Positions 1 to 9,174 are shown, counted from the first letter of the stretch. The stretch: DNA of 64,000 bases from JBDKUD01 sp050943315 (GCA_050943315.1 JBMNOY010000004.1:1-64000), one strand, 5' to 3'. The notes: generated by a model not told the origin, from the letters alone. Numbers and translations are program-made.

Positions 1-413
1 ACCTCCCTTAATAAATTTTCATTTTCTTTCAATATCTATTGAAATCGCAGTATTTCATTTTAGTTATGAACAGCAGTTCTCTTATTAATTACATCTTTGT
101 GTAATTTTGGTTGTTAACAGGTACACCCTGCTAGACCGCTACTGTTTGGTATTTCGGCCAGAGGGATTCCACATTAACTCCTGGCAGCAAACCTCCCATA
201 TCTTCCTGGGTCATTGCCCTTAATTCCTTCGTCCTGCCTATCCAAGAGGTGAAACGTCAGTCATGCTCCTTTGCTGGGTCTTCGCCCTGATGGTAAAATT
301 CAACCTGACTGTCCCGGCTCTTCATTTTTAAAATGAATCTGTCTTTAACTTATTGGCTCCTTGAGCTACCGCGGTCTGGTCTACTCCTAGCCAGGGGGTA
401 TCTGAGTGGTTGA
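1..413. other. Noncoding region downstream of the IS110 transposase
   Basis: No convincing ORF is present. Positions 1-117 are AT-rich. Positions about 118-413 have a different, more GC-balanced composition and are probably the 3' noncoding end of the insertion sequence. A 7-bp inverted repeat (agaccgc 133-139, gcggtct 371-377) would bring both ends of this stretch together in RNA, and a short palindrome lies at 321-337. IS110/IS1111 elements are known to encode a bridge (seek) RNA in one noncoding end, so this is the likeliest place for it. I could not find the missing start of the interrupted HD gene here. Confidence 0.45.
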
Positions 414-1821
414 TTAAGCAGCTGCCTTCATACCCAGTTCAATATCTCCCAGCATTTTATTTGCACTGTAATCGGTGCCTGTTCTTAAGAGTGCATAGAA
501 TACGCGGATTAGCTTGCCACAGAGCGCAATGATTGATTGCATCTTGTTTAAAGGATTGTTTTCTCTGTTAATGTTTATCTTGTGTAATTGTCTGAACTCC
601 AGATTCGTGGCTAGAATTGTTATCATAGCCATGAATAAACCATGTCTCAATCTTCTTCTGCCCCGGCGGCTGATTTTGGTCTTGCCTTTATGTTTGCCAG
701 AGCTGTTTTCCACCAGGTTAAATCCGGCTAACTTCTGGATTTGACGTGGATCTTGAAAACGTCTGATATCTCCAACTTCTCCAACAAAGGTTGCTGCCGT
801 AATTAGACCTACTCCTTTGATGTCCAGCAGTTTCTCCGCATTGGGTATCTGCTGCAGGAGTTTAAGCATCAACTGCTCCAGTTGTTGATGCTGCTGACTA
901 TATAGGTCATACTCATTTAAAAGATTCTGCAGACTGGCTTCTGCTGCTATCAAACCGGTTTTTCTCCCGATGCTTGCTTCGGCTGCTTTTACCAGTTCCC
1001 GAGCTCGTTTTAAGCCTGCTGTGCGTTTCATAGTTGACTTCCAAGTTTGTTCTATCTTTACTGCGCCGGCGGTCACTATCTTGTCTGGAGTCGGATAGTT
1101 TCGTAGAATCTGCAATGCTGCCTTACGCCGCCAGTCTTTGAATATGGTATTAAACTCTGGAAAATGGATATCCAACCATCTGGTTACCTGATTACTGATT
1201 GAACTCATCCGCTGCACCAGACGATCTCTTTCAGATACTGCTTCACGCAGTTCCTGATACACGTCTTCGGGAATGTACACTTCACGGTAGCGGCCATCTT
1301 TCACCAGCATAGCAATGGTCTTTGGGTCTTTTCTGTCATTCTTGGTTGGACTGTTGTCATCCAATTCTTTGGTTCGTTTAACATGAAATGGGTTAACCAT
1401 TGCCAGTTTATGTCCCTGGTTTTTTAAGTAATCTCCAAGTGTAAACCAGTAATGTCCGGTGGGTTCAAAGCCGACGATAATTTCCGTCTTTTGATGCTGC
1501 TTACATATGTTTTGCATCCACTCTTCCAGTCTTTGAAAACCTTCTGCAGTGTTGCTGAATTTTAACAGCTTAGATAGCTCTATCCCCCTGAAATCAAAGG
1601 CTCTTGCATAATGGGTTTCCTTGGCTACGTCAATACCTACCACCAGGGTTGTAATTTTGATTTGCGAAATCTTTTCATTTTGTGTATTTTTCATATAGGG
1701 ACGCCTCCTCAATCTTTTGTTTTGTGCCTTTCTTAGCGGGATCAAGCACAATTCAATTGTATTGGTGAGCGTCTCTTTTTTCAAAGACCCTTTTTACGTA
1801 TTACAGGAATGCTCCTTTATA
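120..1821 (-). mobile_element. IS110-family insertion sequence, ends approximate
   Basis: The element consists of one DEDD transposase gene plus noncoding flanks: roughly 290 bp after the gene and about 125 bp before it. The right boundary is inferred from the point, near 1820, where recognisable HD-domain coding sequence resumes. The left boundary is inferred only from a composition change near 120. No terminal inverted repeats or target duplication were identified, which is normal for IS110. The long noncoding arm lies downstream of the transposase, an arrangement described for the IS1111 subgroup, but I did not find the subterminal repeats that would confirm it. Confidence 0.55.
414..1694 (-). 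CDS. IS110-family transposase (DEDD recombinase)
   Basis: This 426-residue protein catalyses RNA-guided insertion and excision of its element. The N-terminal RuvC-like DEDD domain shows GIDVAKETHYA (first Asp), GFEPTGHYW (Glu) and NDRKDPKTIAMLV (Asp pair). The C-terminal Transposase_20 domain shows LDIKGVGLITAATFVGEVGD and the serine-containing stretch ENSSGKHKGKTKISRRG. The start at 1694 was chosen over an upstream in-frame ATG at 1784 because GAGGAGG sits directly before it and because conserved sequence begins here. The frame is intact, so the enzyme may be active. It lies antisense to the HD gene it interrupts. Confidence 0.93.
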   Translation of the reverse strand: MKNTQNEKISQIKITTLVVGIDVAKETHYARAFDFRGIELSKLLKFSNTAEGFQRLEEWMQNICKQHQKTEIIVGFEPTGHYWFTLGDYLKNQGHKLAMVNPFHVKRTKELDDNSPTKNDRKDPKTIAMLVKDGRYREVYIPEDVYQELREAVSERDRLVQRMSSISNQVTRWLDIHFPEFNTIFKDWRRKAALQILRNYPTPDKIVTAGAVKIEQTWKSTMKRTAGLKRARELVKAAEASIGRKTGLIAAEASLQNLLNEYDLYSQQHQQLEQLMLKLLQQIPNAEKLLDIKGVGLITAATFVGEVGDIRRFQDPRQIQKLAGFNLVENSSGKHKGKTKISRRGRRRLRHGLFMAMITILATNLEFRQLHKININRENNPLNKMQSIIALCGKLIRVFYALLRTGTDYSANKMLGDIELGMKAAA

Positions 1822-2355
1822 TGTTATGATATTTTAAAGGTGCTGGGTTACCCATTGCGTGAGGCCGAATTAGGGGCTATAGCCGGATACTTGCATGATA
1901 TCGGAAATCTGGTTAATCGCTATGGACATGGGATGAGCGGGGCGATTATGGCTTTTAATATTTTACTTGATTTGCAAATGGACCCGGCGGAAATAGCGAC
2001 TATAATGGGAGCTATCGGCAATCATGAAGAAAACAGCGGAGGGCAGGCAGTAAACAATGTAGCGGCAGCTTTAATTCTAGCTGATAAATCAGATGTTCAT
2101 CGCTCCCGGGTAAGAAAGCAGGATATGGCTGCATTTACCCCCCGGGACCGGGTAAACTACGCCGTAAGCTCTTCCAATTTATTCGTAGATAACCAGGCCA
2201 TGACGATATCTTTAAATATTGATATAGATACAGACGTTTGTTCCGTTATGGAATACTTCGAAATATTTCTTACTAAAATGCTTATGTGCCGGCGAGCGGC
2301 CCAGCATTTAAAATGTGAGTTTCAATTAATCGTTAATGGCAGTAAGCTATTGTAG
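1822..2355 (+). pseudogene. HD-domain phosphohydrolase, 5' end lost at the IS junction
   Basis: From CYDILKVLGYP onward (nt 1822) the frame matches a family of roughly 215-residue HD-domain proteins. It keeps the core YLHDIGN, the NHEE segment and the ILADKSDVHRSRVR stretch, through to a normal C-terminus. The N-terminal 40 or so residues, which in this family contain the first metal-binding His (EHG.RH type motif), are replaced by sequence read out of the insertion element (ORF beginning at 1717). No N-terminal fragment is visible in 1-117, so the lost part was deleted or lies outside the window. The reading frame after the junction is intact, which suggests a fairly recent event. Function of the intact protein is unknown beyond the HD fold. 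Confidence 0.8.
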
Positions 2356-2457
2356 AGCCGGGAAGTCTTAGGGTGGCTTACCGGCCTAGTCAAAAGTAGG
2401 TTACGGAGCAGATGGTTATTAAAAGCATATTAAGCAGATTAACGAAGGAGCCGAAGG

Positions 2458-3618
2458 ATGAGAAATAAAGAAATTCCCCGTGGATTGCGAGATTTACTAC
2501 CGGAAGAAGTAAAAAGACGAAGAGCAGTTGAAAGAAAAGCCGTTCAGCTGTTCAGCAGTTACGGGTATGAGGAGGTTATTACTCCTACCATCGAATATCT
2601 GGAAGTTGTTGAAGCAGGTTCAGGCGGAAATATCCGGGAACAGTTATTTCTATTTATGGACCGCGAGGGTGGAATTTTGTCCCTGCGTCCCGAGATAACC
2701 ACTTCTATTGCCCGCTTGGCGGCAATACATCTTCAAGATGCTACACTTCCCCAGAGATTGTTCTACATTGCCAATGTATTTAGACATGTACAACCACAAC
2801 TGGCTCAGTACCGTGAGTTTTGGCAGCTGGGGGTGGAATTGCTCGGTGCCCCCGGCCCCTGGGCGGATGCAGAGGTAATTACCGTTGCGGTAAAAGCCTT
2901 ACGGGAGTTTGGTCTGACTAATTTTAAAGTCAGCCTTAATCAGATCGGTATTTTCAATAGCCTGTTGGATAATAGCGGCATGACGCCGGATGATAAAAAA
3001 ATTGTCCGCCACCTGGTAGAAACTAAAGACCTGGTGGAGTTATCGCGCGTTTTAGAGAAACTACCGGTAGATGACCGGTTAAAAGATACTATTTCCCGAC
3101 TGCCGGTTTTACATGGTGATATAGGAATTCTGAATAAAGTGCCCTATATCGAGAGTAACCGCAATGCCGCACAGGCGGCCGCCGAGCTGCTGGATGTATA
3201 CGAAGCACTTAAAATATTCCATGTTGAAGATAACATAGTAATAGATATGGGGGTTCTCCGAGGACTGGACTACTATACCGGAGTTGTTTTTGAAGGTTAT
3301 TCACCAGATTTGGGCTATGGACTTTTAGGCGGTGGGCGCTATGATAATCTGCTGGGGCAATTTGGCTTTGCCTGTCCTGCTACCGGATTCGCGGTGGGCA
3401 TGGACCGCCTGGCACTGGTATTGGATAATAAGGAAGAAGAGCCGCGGCGCTATATTGTGGGTGGCAAGGATTTGAAAGCAATGGTTAAGAAGGCTGATGA
3501 ACTACGTCAACAGGGTTGTGTAGTAGAATTAGACCTGTTGTCCCATTCCCGGCAAATGCTTGAAGAAAAGATAAAGGACCGGGATAATATTGTTTTAATA
3601 TACATTGATAACGATTAA
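2458..3618 (+). CDS. hisZ: ATP phosphoribosyltransferase regulatory subunit HisZ
   Basis: HisZ is a histidyl-tRNA-synthetase-like protein without aminoacylation activity. It pairs with short-form HisG to make the active, histidine-inhibited ATP-phosphoribosyltransferase at the head of histidine biosynthesis. The 386-residue protein opens with IPRGLRDLLPEEVKRR and has class II synthetase-like motifs (FYIANVFRHVQPQLAQYREF; GLLGGGRYDNLLGQFG). A short C-terminal tail follows in place of a full anticodon-binding domain. AAGGAG precedes the ATG. It is the first gene of the his operon, 15 nt before hisG. The 102 bp between the HD remnant and this start contain no recognised leader or T-box. Confidence 0.95.
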   Translation: MRNKEIPRGLRDLLPEEVKRRRAVERKAVQLFSSYGYEEVITPTIEYLEVVEAGSGGNIREQLFLFMDREGGILSLRPEITTSIARLAAIHLQDATLPQRLFYIANVFRHVQPQLAQYREFWQLGVELLGAPGPWADAEVITVAVKALREFGLTNFKVSLNQIGIFNSLLDNSGMTPDDKKIVRHLVETKDLVELSRVLEKLPVDDRLKDTISRLPVLHGDIGILNKVPYIESNRNAAQAAAELLDVYEALKIFHVEDNIVIDMGVLRGLDYYTGVVFEGYSPDLGYGLLGGGRYDNLLGQFGFACPATGFAVGMDRLALVLDNKEEEPRRYIVGGKDLKAMVKKADELRQQGCVVELDLLSHSRQMLEEKIKDRDNIVLIYIDND

Positions 3619-3633
3619 CTGGAGGAAGAACTT

Positions 3634-4299
3634 ATGGCCCAGCAATACTTAACAATAGCCCTGTCCAAGGGAACTCTATTGAAGCCTACCCTGGATATTC
3701 TTAACAAAGCCAATCTACCCACGGAAGGAATTAACTCCGAGACTAGAAATATGGTATTTACCTATGAAGGTAATCCCAATATTAAATACATCATGTGCAG
3801 GCCTACCGATGTACCTGCTTATGTGGAGTATGGGGCAGCCGACTTGGGCATAGTGGGTAAAGATGTTATCGTCGAACAGGGCAAAGATGTATTCGAGATG
3901 GTTGACCTCAAGTACGGATATTGCCGCTTTGTAGTGGCAGTGCCCGAGAAAATGAAATCGGTTTCCATCCGGGATTTAAATTATATGCGGGTGGCTACTA
4001 AATTCCCGGTAGTAGCAGAGAGATTTTTCAGGAGTCAAGGATTACAGGTAGATATAATTAAATTGCACGGTAATATTGAACTCGCCCCATTGATGGGGCT
4101 TGCTGATATGATAGTGGACATTGTCTCAACAGGCAGGACCCTGAAGGAAAATAACCTTGTTGAGTTGGTTAAGATAATGGATTCTACTACCCGACTCATC
4201 AGTAATCGGGTTAGTTACCGGACCAAGTATGAGGATGTTCAACCTCTTATTGAAAAAATGCAGGACATTGTGAAAGGTGGTAACCAAGTTGAAAATTAA
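3634..4299 (+). CDS. hisG: ATP phosphoribosyltransferase catalytic subunit, short form
   Basis: HisG condenses ATP and PRPP to phosphoribosyl-ATP, the committed step of histidine synthesis. At 221 residues it is the short form, lacking the C-terminal regulatory domain, which fits the adjacent hisZ. Visible family features are the start LTIALSKGTLLKPTLDIL, the segment GAADLGIVGKDVIVE, and the PRPP-binding loop around ADMIVDIVSTGRTLKEN. GGAGGAA precedes the ATG. Its 3' end overlaps the start of hisD, suggesting translational coupling. Confidence 0.96.
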   Translation: MAQQYLTIALSKGTLLKPTLDILNKANLPTEGINSETRNMVFTYEGNPNIKYIMCRPTDVPAYVEYGAADLGIVGKDVIVEQGKDVFEMVDLKYGYCRFVVAVPEKMKSVSIRDLNYMRVATKFPVVAERFFRSQGLQVDIIKLHGNIELAPLMGLADMIVDIVSTGRTLKENNLVELVKIMDSTTRLISNRVSYRTKYEDVQPLIEKMQDIVKGGNQVEN

Positions 4300-5575
4300 G
4301 AGGCTAAGCAACTCCGACCAGGATTTTCTTGACTCTTTAAAATCGACCCAGCTTAATAATGATGACTACCAGGACGGGGTTGCCGAGATTGGCAGGTTAA
4401 TAAAGGAGCAAGGTAATAGGGCAATTTTTGATTTAACCCTAAAGTATGATGGGGCAATCCTGGATGAAAGTAATTTCATGGTATCCCAGGATGAAATTGA
4501 GGAGGCCTATGACCAGGTTGATGATGAATACCTGTTTGCTATCCGCAAAGCGATAGATAACATTTTTGACTATCACTACAAACAAACCCGGAATTCCTGG
4601 ATGGAACCTGATGAAGCAGGGAACATCTTGGGGCAGGTTTTTCGGCCGCTCGAGCGGGCAGGTATCTATGTCCCCGGTGGGACGGCAGCTTATCCGTCTT
4701 CAGTATTAATGAATGCTATTCCTGCCCAGGTAGCCGGGGTAGATGAGATTGTTATGGTAACTCCTCCAGACAAGAACGGCAAGGTAAATCCCTATACACT
4801 TGTGGCGGCTGCTGAGTTAGGACTGGAGGAGATTTATAAAGTGGGCGGCGCTCAGGCCGTATTTGCCCTGGCCTGGGGCACGGAAACGATTAGACCGGTA
4901 GATATTATTACCGGACCGGGAAACATCTATGTTACCCTGGCCAAGAAGATGGTATATGGGGATGTTAATATCGATATGCTGGCCGGACCCAGTGAGATAC
5001 TGATTATAGCAGATGAAAAGGCCAACCCGGCATACCTGGCGGCGGATATGATGTCACAAGCCGAGCATGATGTACTGGCCCGTAGTATACTGGTTACTGA
5101 CAGTCCCGGCTTAATTGACAAGGTTGAACAGGAAATTATAAAACAAGTAGAAGGCTTGAGCCGAAAGAATATTATTACCCAATCCCTGGAGAACCATGGA
5201 GCTTTTATCTTAACCGGGGATTTAGAGCAGGCCTGTGAAGTTGCCAATCTGGTAGCACCTGAACACCTGGAGCTTATGGTTGAACATCCTTTTGAAATGT
5301 TAAGCAAAATCCATAATGCCGGAGCAATCTTTTTGGGACAGAATACTCCTGAGCCGGTAGGTGATTATCTGGCCGGGCCCAATCATATCTTACCTACCGG
5401 AGGGACAGCCCGCTTCTATTCATCGGTAACGGTAGATACCTTTAGGAAGATATCTAATGTCATCTATTATTCGCCTGAGGGTATAAATATGAACGGCGAT
5501 GATATTATAAAACTGGCTGATGTTGAAGGGCTTACAGCCCATGCCAACTGTATCAGGGTTAGAAAGGGGAAGTAA
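4289..5575 (+). CDS. hisD: Histidinol dehydrogenase
   Basis: HisD oxidises L-histidinol twice with NAD+ to give L-histidine and needs Zn2+. The protein (428 residues from this start) shows the motifs PLERAGIYVPGGTAAYPSSV, GGAQAVFALAWGT, DIITGPGN and AGPSEILIIAD, the zinc-site MSQAEHD, and the catalytic Glu-His pair in APEHLEL. The TTG at 4289 is preferred because AAGGTGG lies 8 nt upstream. A GTG at 4277 in the same frame would overlap that site. Either start overlaps the end of hisG. The stop is followed at once by the GTG of hisB. Confidence 0.95.
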   Translation: MKIKRLSNSDQDFLDSLKSTQLNNDDYQDGVAEIGRLIKEQGNRAIFDLTLKYDGAILDESNFMVSQDEIEEAYDQVDDEYLFAIRKAIDNIFDYHYKQTRNSWMEPDEAGNILGQVFRPLERAGIYVPGGTAAYPSSVLMNAIPAQVAGVDEIVMVTPPDKNGKVNPYTLVAAAELGLEEIYKVGGAQAVFALAWGTETIRPVDIITGPGNIYVTLAKKMVYGDVNIDMLAGPSEILIIADEKANPAYLAADMMSQAEHDVLARSILVTDSPGLIDKVEQEIIKQVEGLSRKNIITQSLENHGAFILTGDLEQACEVANLVAPEHLELMVEHPFEMLSKIHNAGAIFLGQNTPEPVGDYLAGPNHILPTGGTARFYSSVTVDTFRKISNVIYYSPEGINMNGDDIIKLADVEGLTAHANCIRVRKGK

Positions 5576-5576
5576 G

Positions 5577-6170
5577 GTGCCAACCGCCAGAAACTATGAG
5601 ATACAGAGGAAAACCAACGAGACCGAGATTCTTCTGCAAATTGAACTGGATGGGACCGGGGTTTACCAGATTGATACCGAAATACCTTTCCTGAATCATA
5701 TGCTTACTCTTTTTGCGGTACATAGTTTGTGTGATCTTAAGGTTACTGCCCGTGGTGATATCGAGGTTGATGACCATCATACGGTTGAGGATATCGGAAT
5801 TTGCCTGGGAGAAGCCATAAAAAACGCCCTGCAGGAAAAGCGGGGTATTAAAAGGTACGGGCAGGCAATCATACCCATGGACGAGGCTTTGGTCCGGGTA
5901 GTGCTGGATCTATCGGGGCGCTCCTGCCTGGTGTATGCAGTTGATTTGCCCAGGGAAACCCTGGGTACTTTTTCTACCGAAAATGTGAAAGAGTTTTTCC
6001 AGGCGGTTGCCAATAACGCGGGAATGAACCTGCATATTGATTTAATTAGAGGGGACAATTCTCACCATATAATTGAAGCGGTTTTTAAAGCCTTTGCCAG
6101 GGCCTTTAAAGAGGCAGTTGCTTTTGAGCCGCGGATTGAGGGTATTTGGTCATCCAAAGGGAAATTGTAG
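5577..6170 (+). CDS. hisB: Imidazoleglycerol-phosphate dehydratase
   Basis: HisB removes water from imidazole glycerol phosphate to give imidazole acetol phosphate and uses a Mn centre. The 197-residue protein is the monofunctional bacterial form, without a histidinol-phosphatase domain. The metal-binding repeats FLNHML, DDHHTVEDIG and GDNSHHIIEAVFKAFARAF are present. The GTG at 5577 directly follows the hisD stop, with AAGGGGAAG upstream; an earlier in-frame start at 5520 would lie inside hisD and lacks a ribosome site. No hisC (aminotransferase) lies between hisD and hisB or elsewhere in the operon, so that step must be encoded elsewhere. Confidence 0.95.
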   Translation: MPTARNYEIQRKTNETEILLQIELDGTGVYQIDTEIPFLNHMLTLFAVHSLCDLKVTARGDIEVDDHHTVEDIGICLGEAIKNALQEKRGIKRYGQAIIPMDEALVRVVLDLSGRSCLVYAVDLPRETLGTFSTENVKEFFQAVANNAGMNLHIDLIRGDNSHHIIEAVFKAFARAFKEAVAFEPRIEGIWSSKGKL

Positions 6171-6357
6171 GTTAATCAGAGGACTCGACGCAGATTACGT
6201 TAAAGACATTAAACCATCGGTGTCACCATAGTTAAATTTAGCAAAATCAACACAGATGCACACAGATTTTTTCCAGGGTAAAATAATAATATTAATTTTC
6301 ATAGGCTGGTATCCTCCGGCATGGGGGTTATTAGTTGAATTATCGGAGGTTGGCGTT
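6171..6357 (+). repeat. Intra-operon gap carrying a CACAGATT-type dispersed repeat
   Basis: This 187-bp gap is the only large break in an otherwise tightly packed his operon. It contains caacacagatgcacacagat at about 6248-6267, a variant of a repeat also seen at 9251-9292 and 59353-59376. No terminator hairpin with a T-run was seen, so transcription probably continues into hisH. The GGAGG at 6345-6349 serves hisH. Confidence 0.55.
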
Positions 6358-6963
6358 TTGATTGCTATAATCGATTACGGTATGGGTAATCTGGCTAGTG
6401 TCAGAAATGCCCTTTTAAAACTAGGGATGGAATCTTTTCTAACGTCAGATCCTGACCAAGTATTATCCGCTGAGCGGGTTATTTTGCCCGGGGTTGGAGC
6501 TTTTGCAGATGCGATCCATAATCTGCGCCATATAGGTATGGATAAAGCGCTAAAGGAAGTGGTCAGCCAGGGTATACCGCTATTGGGAGTATGTTTGGGA
6601 ATGCAGCTGTTGTTCAGCGAAAGCTATGAGAATGGAATTCACCAGGGCCTGGATATAGTTAAAGGAAGGGTGGAGAAGCTTCCTCCCATTTATAAAGTAC
6701 CGCATATGGGGTGGAATGAAATATTGCCCAGGCCGCAAAGCCGGCTATTCAAAAATATAAAGCCGAATACCCACTTCTACTTTGTGCATTCATATTATGT
6801 TATACCGGAAGAGGGGTCATGGGTAGCAGCCACCAGCAATCACGGTATTGATTTTGTCTGTGCACTGGAAAAAGAAAATGTATTTGCCACTCAATTTCAC
6901 CCGGAAAAATCCAGTGATCTGGGTTTAAGAGTATTAAAAAATTTTGGGGAGATTAAAAGATGA
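6358..6963 (+). CDS. hisH: Imidazole glycerol phosphate synthase, glutaminase subunit
   Basis: HisH hydrolyses glutamine and channels ammonia to HisF for ring closure of imidazole glycerol phosphate. The 201-residue class I amidotransferase starts IAIIDYGMGNLASVRNAL. It has the nucleophile elbow GVCLGMQLLF (Cys) and the catalytic His-Glu in ATQFHPEKSS. The TTG at 6358 is chosen because GGAGG stands 8 nt upstream and the conserved beta strand begins right after it; the longer frame from 6256 has no homology and includes repeat sequence. Its stop overlaps the ATG of hisA by 4 nt. Confidence 0.94.
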   Translation: MIAIIDYGMGNLASVRNALLKLGMESFLTSDPDQVLSAERVILPGVGAFADAIHNLRHIGMDKALKEVVSQGIPLLGVCLGMQLLFSESYENGIHQGLDIVKGRVEKLPPIYKVPHMGWNEILPRPQSRLFKNIKPNTHFYFVHSYYVIPEEGSWVAATSNHGIDFVCALEKENVFATQFHPEKSSDLGLRVLKNFGEIKR

Positions 6964-7688
6964 TAATTTACCCGGCCATAGATTTAAAGGATGGACAGTG
7001 TGTACGGTTAGTTCAGGGCAAGGCGGAGAATAAAACCGTGTATTCAGATGCCCCTGGTCAGATAGCCCGTTCCTTTCAGGAGCAGGGAGCACAGTGGTTA
7101 CATGTGGTTGACCTGGATGGAGCTTTTACGGGCAGCCCCAGTAACATGAAGGCTATAAGTGATATAGCATCGTCTATTGACATACCGTTCCAGGTGGGCG
7201 GAGGACTGCGCACCCGGGCAGATGTGGAGCGGATATTACAGCTGGGTGCAGCCAGGGTAATTATTGGCACCCAGGCGGCTGCCAGTCCTGATTTTGTCAG
7301 GGAACTATTGGACGAATTTGGAGCTTCAAAAATAGTGCTGGGGTTAGATGCCCGGGATGGAATGGTGGCTGTCAGAGGCTGGGTTGAGAATTCCGGGTTG
7401 CCGGCATTGGAGTTTGGTCAAAAGATGAAAGATTTGGGGTTTGAAACTGCTATCTTCACTGATGTGTCCAGAGACGGTCTCCTGGGTGGACCGAACCTTA
7501 ATTCTACTGCAGATCTGGCCCGGACCAGCGGACTTAAGGTTATTGCCTCGGGTGGAGTAAGCAGCATAGCAAATATAAAGGCACTCAAACAGTTAGAACC
7601 TTCCGGGGTTTGTGGTGCAATAATTGGCAAGGCTATATATGACGGCAAATTAACCCTGGCGGAGGCTTTAGCCGCAGCGAACAGCTAG
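6960..7688 (+). CDS. hisA: Phosphoribosylformimino-AICAR-P isomerase
   Basis: HisA catalyses the Amadori rearrangement of ProFAR to PRFAR. The 242-residue (beta/alpha)8 barrel starts IIYPAIDLKDGQCVRLVQG, which includes the catalytic Asp of strand 1. The second Asp lies in FTDVSRDGLLGGPN, and the phosphate-binding motifs are GGGLRT and ASGGVSS. It overlaps hisH by an ATGA junction and precedes hisF by 42 nt. Confidence 0.95.
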   Translation: MIIYPAIDLKDGQCVRLVQGKAENKTVYSDAPGQIARSFQEQGAQWLHVVDLDGAFTGSPSNMKAISDIASSIDIPFQVGGGLRTRADVERILQLGAARVIIGTQAAASPDFVRELLDEFGASKIVLGLDARDGMVAVRGWVENSGLPALEFGQKMKDLGFETAIFTDVSRDGLLGGPNLNSTADLARTSGLKVIASGGVSSIANIKALKQLEPSGVCGAIIGKAIYDGKLTLAEALAAANS

Positions 7689-7730
7689 CAGGCCAGTGTT
7701 AAAAGATTTGCCAGGGGAGAGGGAGGAACT

Positions 7731-8489
7731 ATGCTGGCGAAAAGAATAATTCCCTGTCTTGATGTTCACGATGGCAGGGTTGTAAAAGGAATTAATTTTG
7801 TAAATTTGCAGGATGCCGGTGATCCGGTTGAACTTGCCGCCTACTACGATAAAGAAGGCGCTGATGAGCTGGTTTTTTTAGATATCAGTGCCTCTTACGA
7901 ACAACGCCGAACGATGGTGGAAGTCGTTAAAAATACCGCCCGGGAGGTATTTATACCCTTTGCCGTGGGGGGAGGAATTCGGAATCTGGACGATATCCGG
8001 ACCATTCTGAAGGCGGGAGCAGATAAGATTTCCATTAACTCCGCAGCCATTAAGGATCCCCAGCTTATTTCCCAGGGTGCCAGCAGGTTTGGCAGTCAAT
8101 GTATAGTAGTAGCAGTTGATGCCAAGCTGGTGGGACCCGAACATTGGGAAGTTTATATTAACGGAGGCAAAACCCCTACCGGAGTTGACGCTCTGGATTG
8201 GGTTAGCCGGGTGGAAAAGCTTGGGGCCGGCGAAATTTTACTGACCAGTATGGATAAGGATGGCACCAAAGACGGCTACGATATTCCATTAACCCGGGCA
8301 GTGAGCCAGACGGTAGGTATACCGGTAATTGCCTCCGGAGGAGCGGGAAACCTGGAGCATCTTTATGATGCTATTATAAATGGGCAGGCTGATGCCGTTT
8401 TGTGTGCATCAATTTTTCATTACCGTGAATATACCATTAAAGGAGCAAAAGAGTATCTTGCAGGAAAGGGAGTACCGATAAGATTATGA
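7731..8489 (+). CDS. hisF: Imidazole glycerol phosphate synthase, cyclase subunit
   Basis: HisF closes the imidazole ring from PRFAR and ammonia supplied by HisH, releasing IGP and AICAR. The 252-residue barrel has [15 protein letters not shown] with the first catalytic Asp, VVAVDAK with the second, and phosphate sites GGGIRN and ASGGAG. GGAGGAACT lies before the ATG. The last codon overlaps the ATG of hisIE. Confidence 0.96.
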   Translation: MLAKRIIPCLDVHDGRVVKGINFVNLQDAGDPVELAAYYDKEGADELVFLDISASYEQRRTMVEVVKNTAREVFIPFAVGGGIRNLDDIRTILKAGADKISINSAAIKDPQLISQGASRFGSQCIVVAVDAKLVGPEHWEVYINGGKTPTGVDALDWVSRVEKLGAGEILLTSMDKDGTKDGYDIPLTRAVSQTVGIPVIASGGAGNLEHLYDAIINGQADAVLCASIFHYREYTIKGAKEYLAGKGVPIRL

Positions 8490-9133
8490 TAACAGATATT
8501 AAATTTGACGAAAAAGGGTTAGTACCAGCCATTATTCAGGATTGCCACAGCGGGCAGGTACTGATGTTAGCCTATATGAATCAGGAATCCCTGCAAAAAA
8601 CTATAGATACAGGCAACACCTGGTTCTTTTCCCGCAGCCGGCAGTCATTGTGGATGAAGGGCGAGTCTTCCGGGCATGTTCAAAAGGTTAAACAAATAAC
8701 CTATGATTGCGATGGAGATACCCTGTTAATCCAGGTAGAACAGACGGGTGCTGCCTGTCATACCGGCCATTATTCTTGCTTTTACAGAGATGCTGAGGGC
8801 AAAGAAATAGCTCCGGCCGTTTTTGATTCGGAAAAAATATATGATCCTGAACGGGGACCAGGTATTTTATATGAACTGTACGATGTTATTTTAAGCCGGC
8901 AAAAGAATATGCCGGAAGGCGCTTATACTACCTATTTGTTTGATAAAGGCATTGATAAAATTCTGAAAAAGGTGGGCGAGGAAACCGCAGAGGTTATAAT
9001 TGCTTCCAAGAATCGGGTAAAATCCGAGGTGGTTTATGAAGTCTCGGATTTAATCTATCACCTAATGGTTCTGCTGGTTGAGCAAGGGGTAGAACTGGGA
9101 GACATATTTGCCGAGCTAAAATCGCGGAGATAA
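8486..9133 (+). CDS. hisIE: Bifunctional PRA-CH/PRA-PH (HisIE fusion)
   Basis: The 215-residue fusion carries out steps 2 and 3 of histidine synthesis. The HisI cyclohydrolase half (about 1-115) shows [15 protein letters not shown], the metal-site YDCDGD and [11 protein letters not shown]. The HisE pyrophosphohydrolase half (about 125-215) shows [19 protein letters not shown] and [13 protein letters not shown]. It begins in an ATGA overlap with hisF and is the last gene of the operon, followed within 10 nt by an intrinsic terminator. Confidence 0.95.
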   Translation: MITDIKFDEKGLVPAIIQDCHSGQVLMLAYMNQESLQKTIDTGNTWFFSRSRQSLWMKGESSGHVQKVKQITYDCDGDTLLIQVEQTGAACHTGHYSCFYRDAEGKEIAPAVFDSEKIYDPERGPGILYELYDVILSRQKNMPEGAYTTYLFDKGIDKILKKVGEETAEVIIASKNRVKSEVVYEVSDLIYHLMVLLVEQGVELGDIFAELKSRR

Positions 9134-9139
9134 GCCTGT

Positions 9140-9174
9140 AAAGGGGATGGTACATTAAAACCATTCCCTTTTTG
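9140..9174 (+). terminator. Intrinsic terminator of the his operon
   Basis: The stem aaaggggatggt / accattccctt is followed by a T-run directly after hisIE. It closes the operon before the convergent CorC-type gene. Confidence 0.85.

Noticed and set aside
3634..9133. A cryptic hisC or hisN within the his operon
   Set aside because: All frames between hisZ and the terminator are accounted for by other his genes, and the 187-bp gap is too short.
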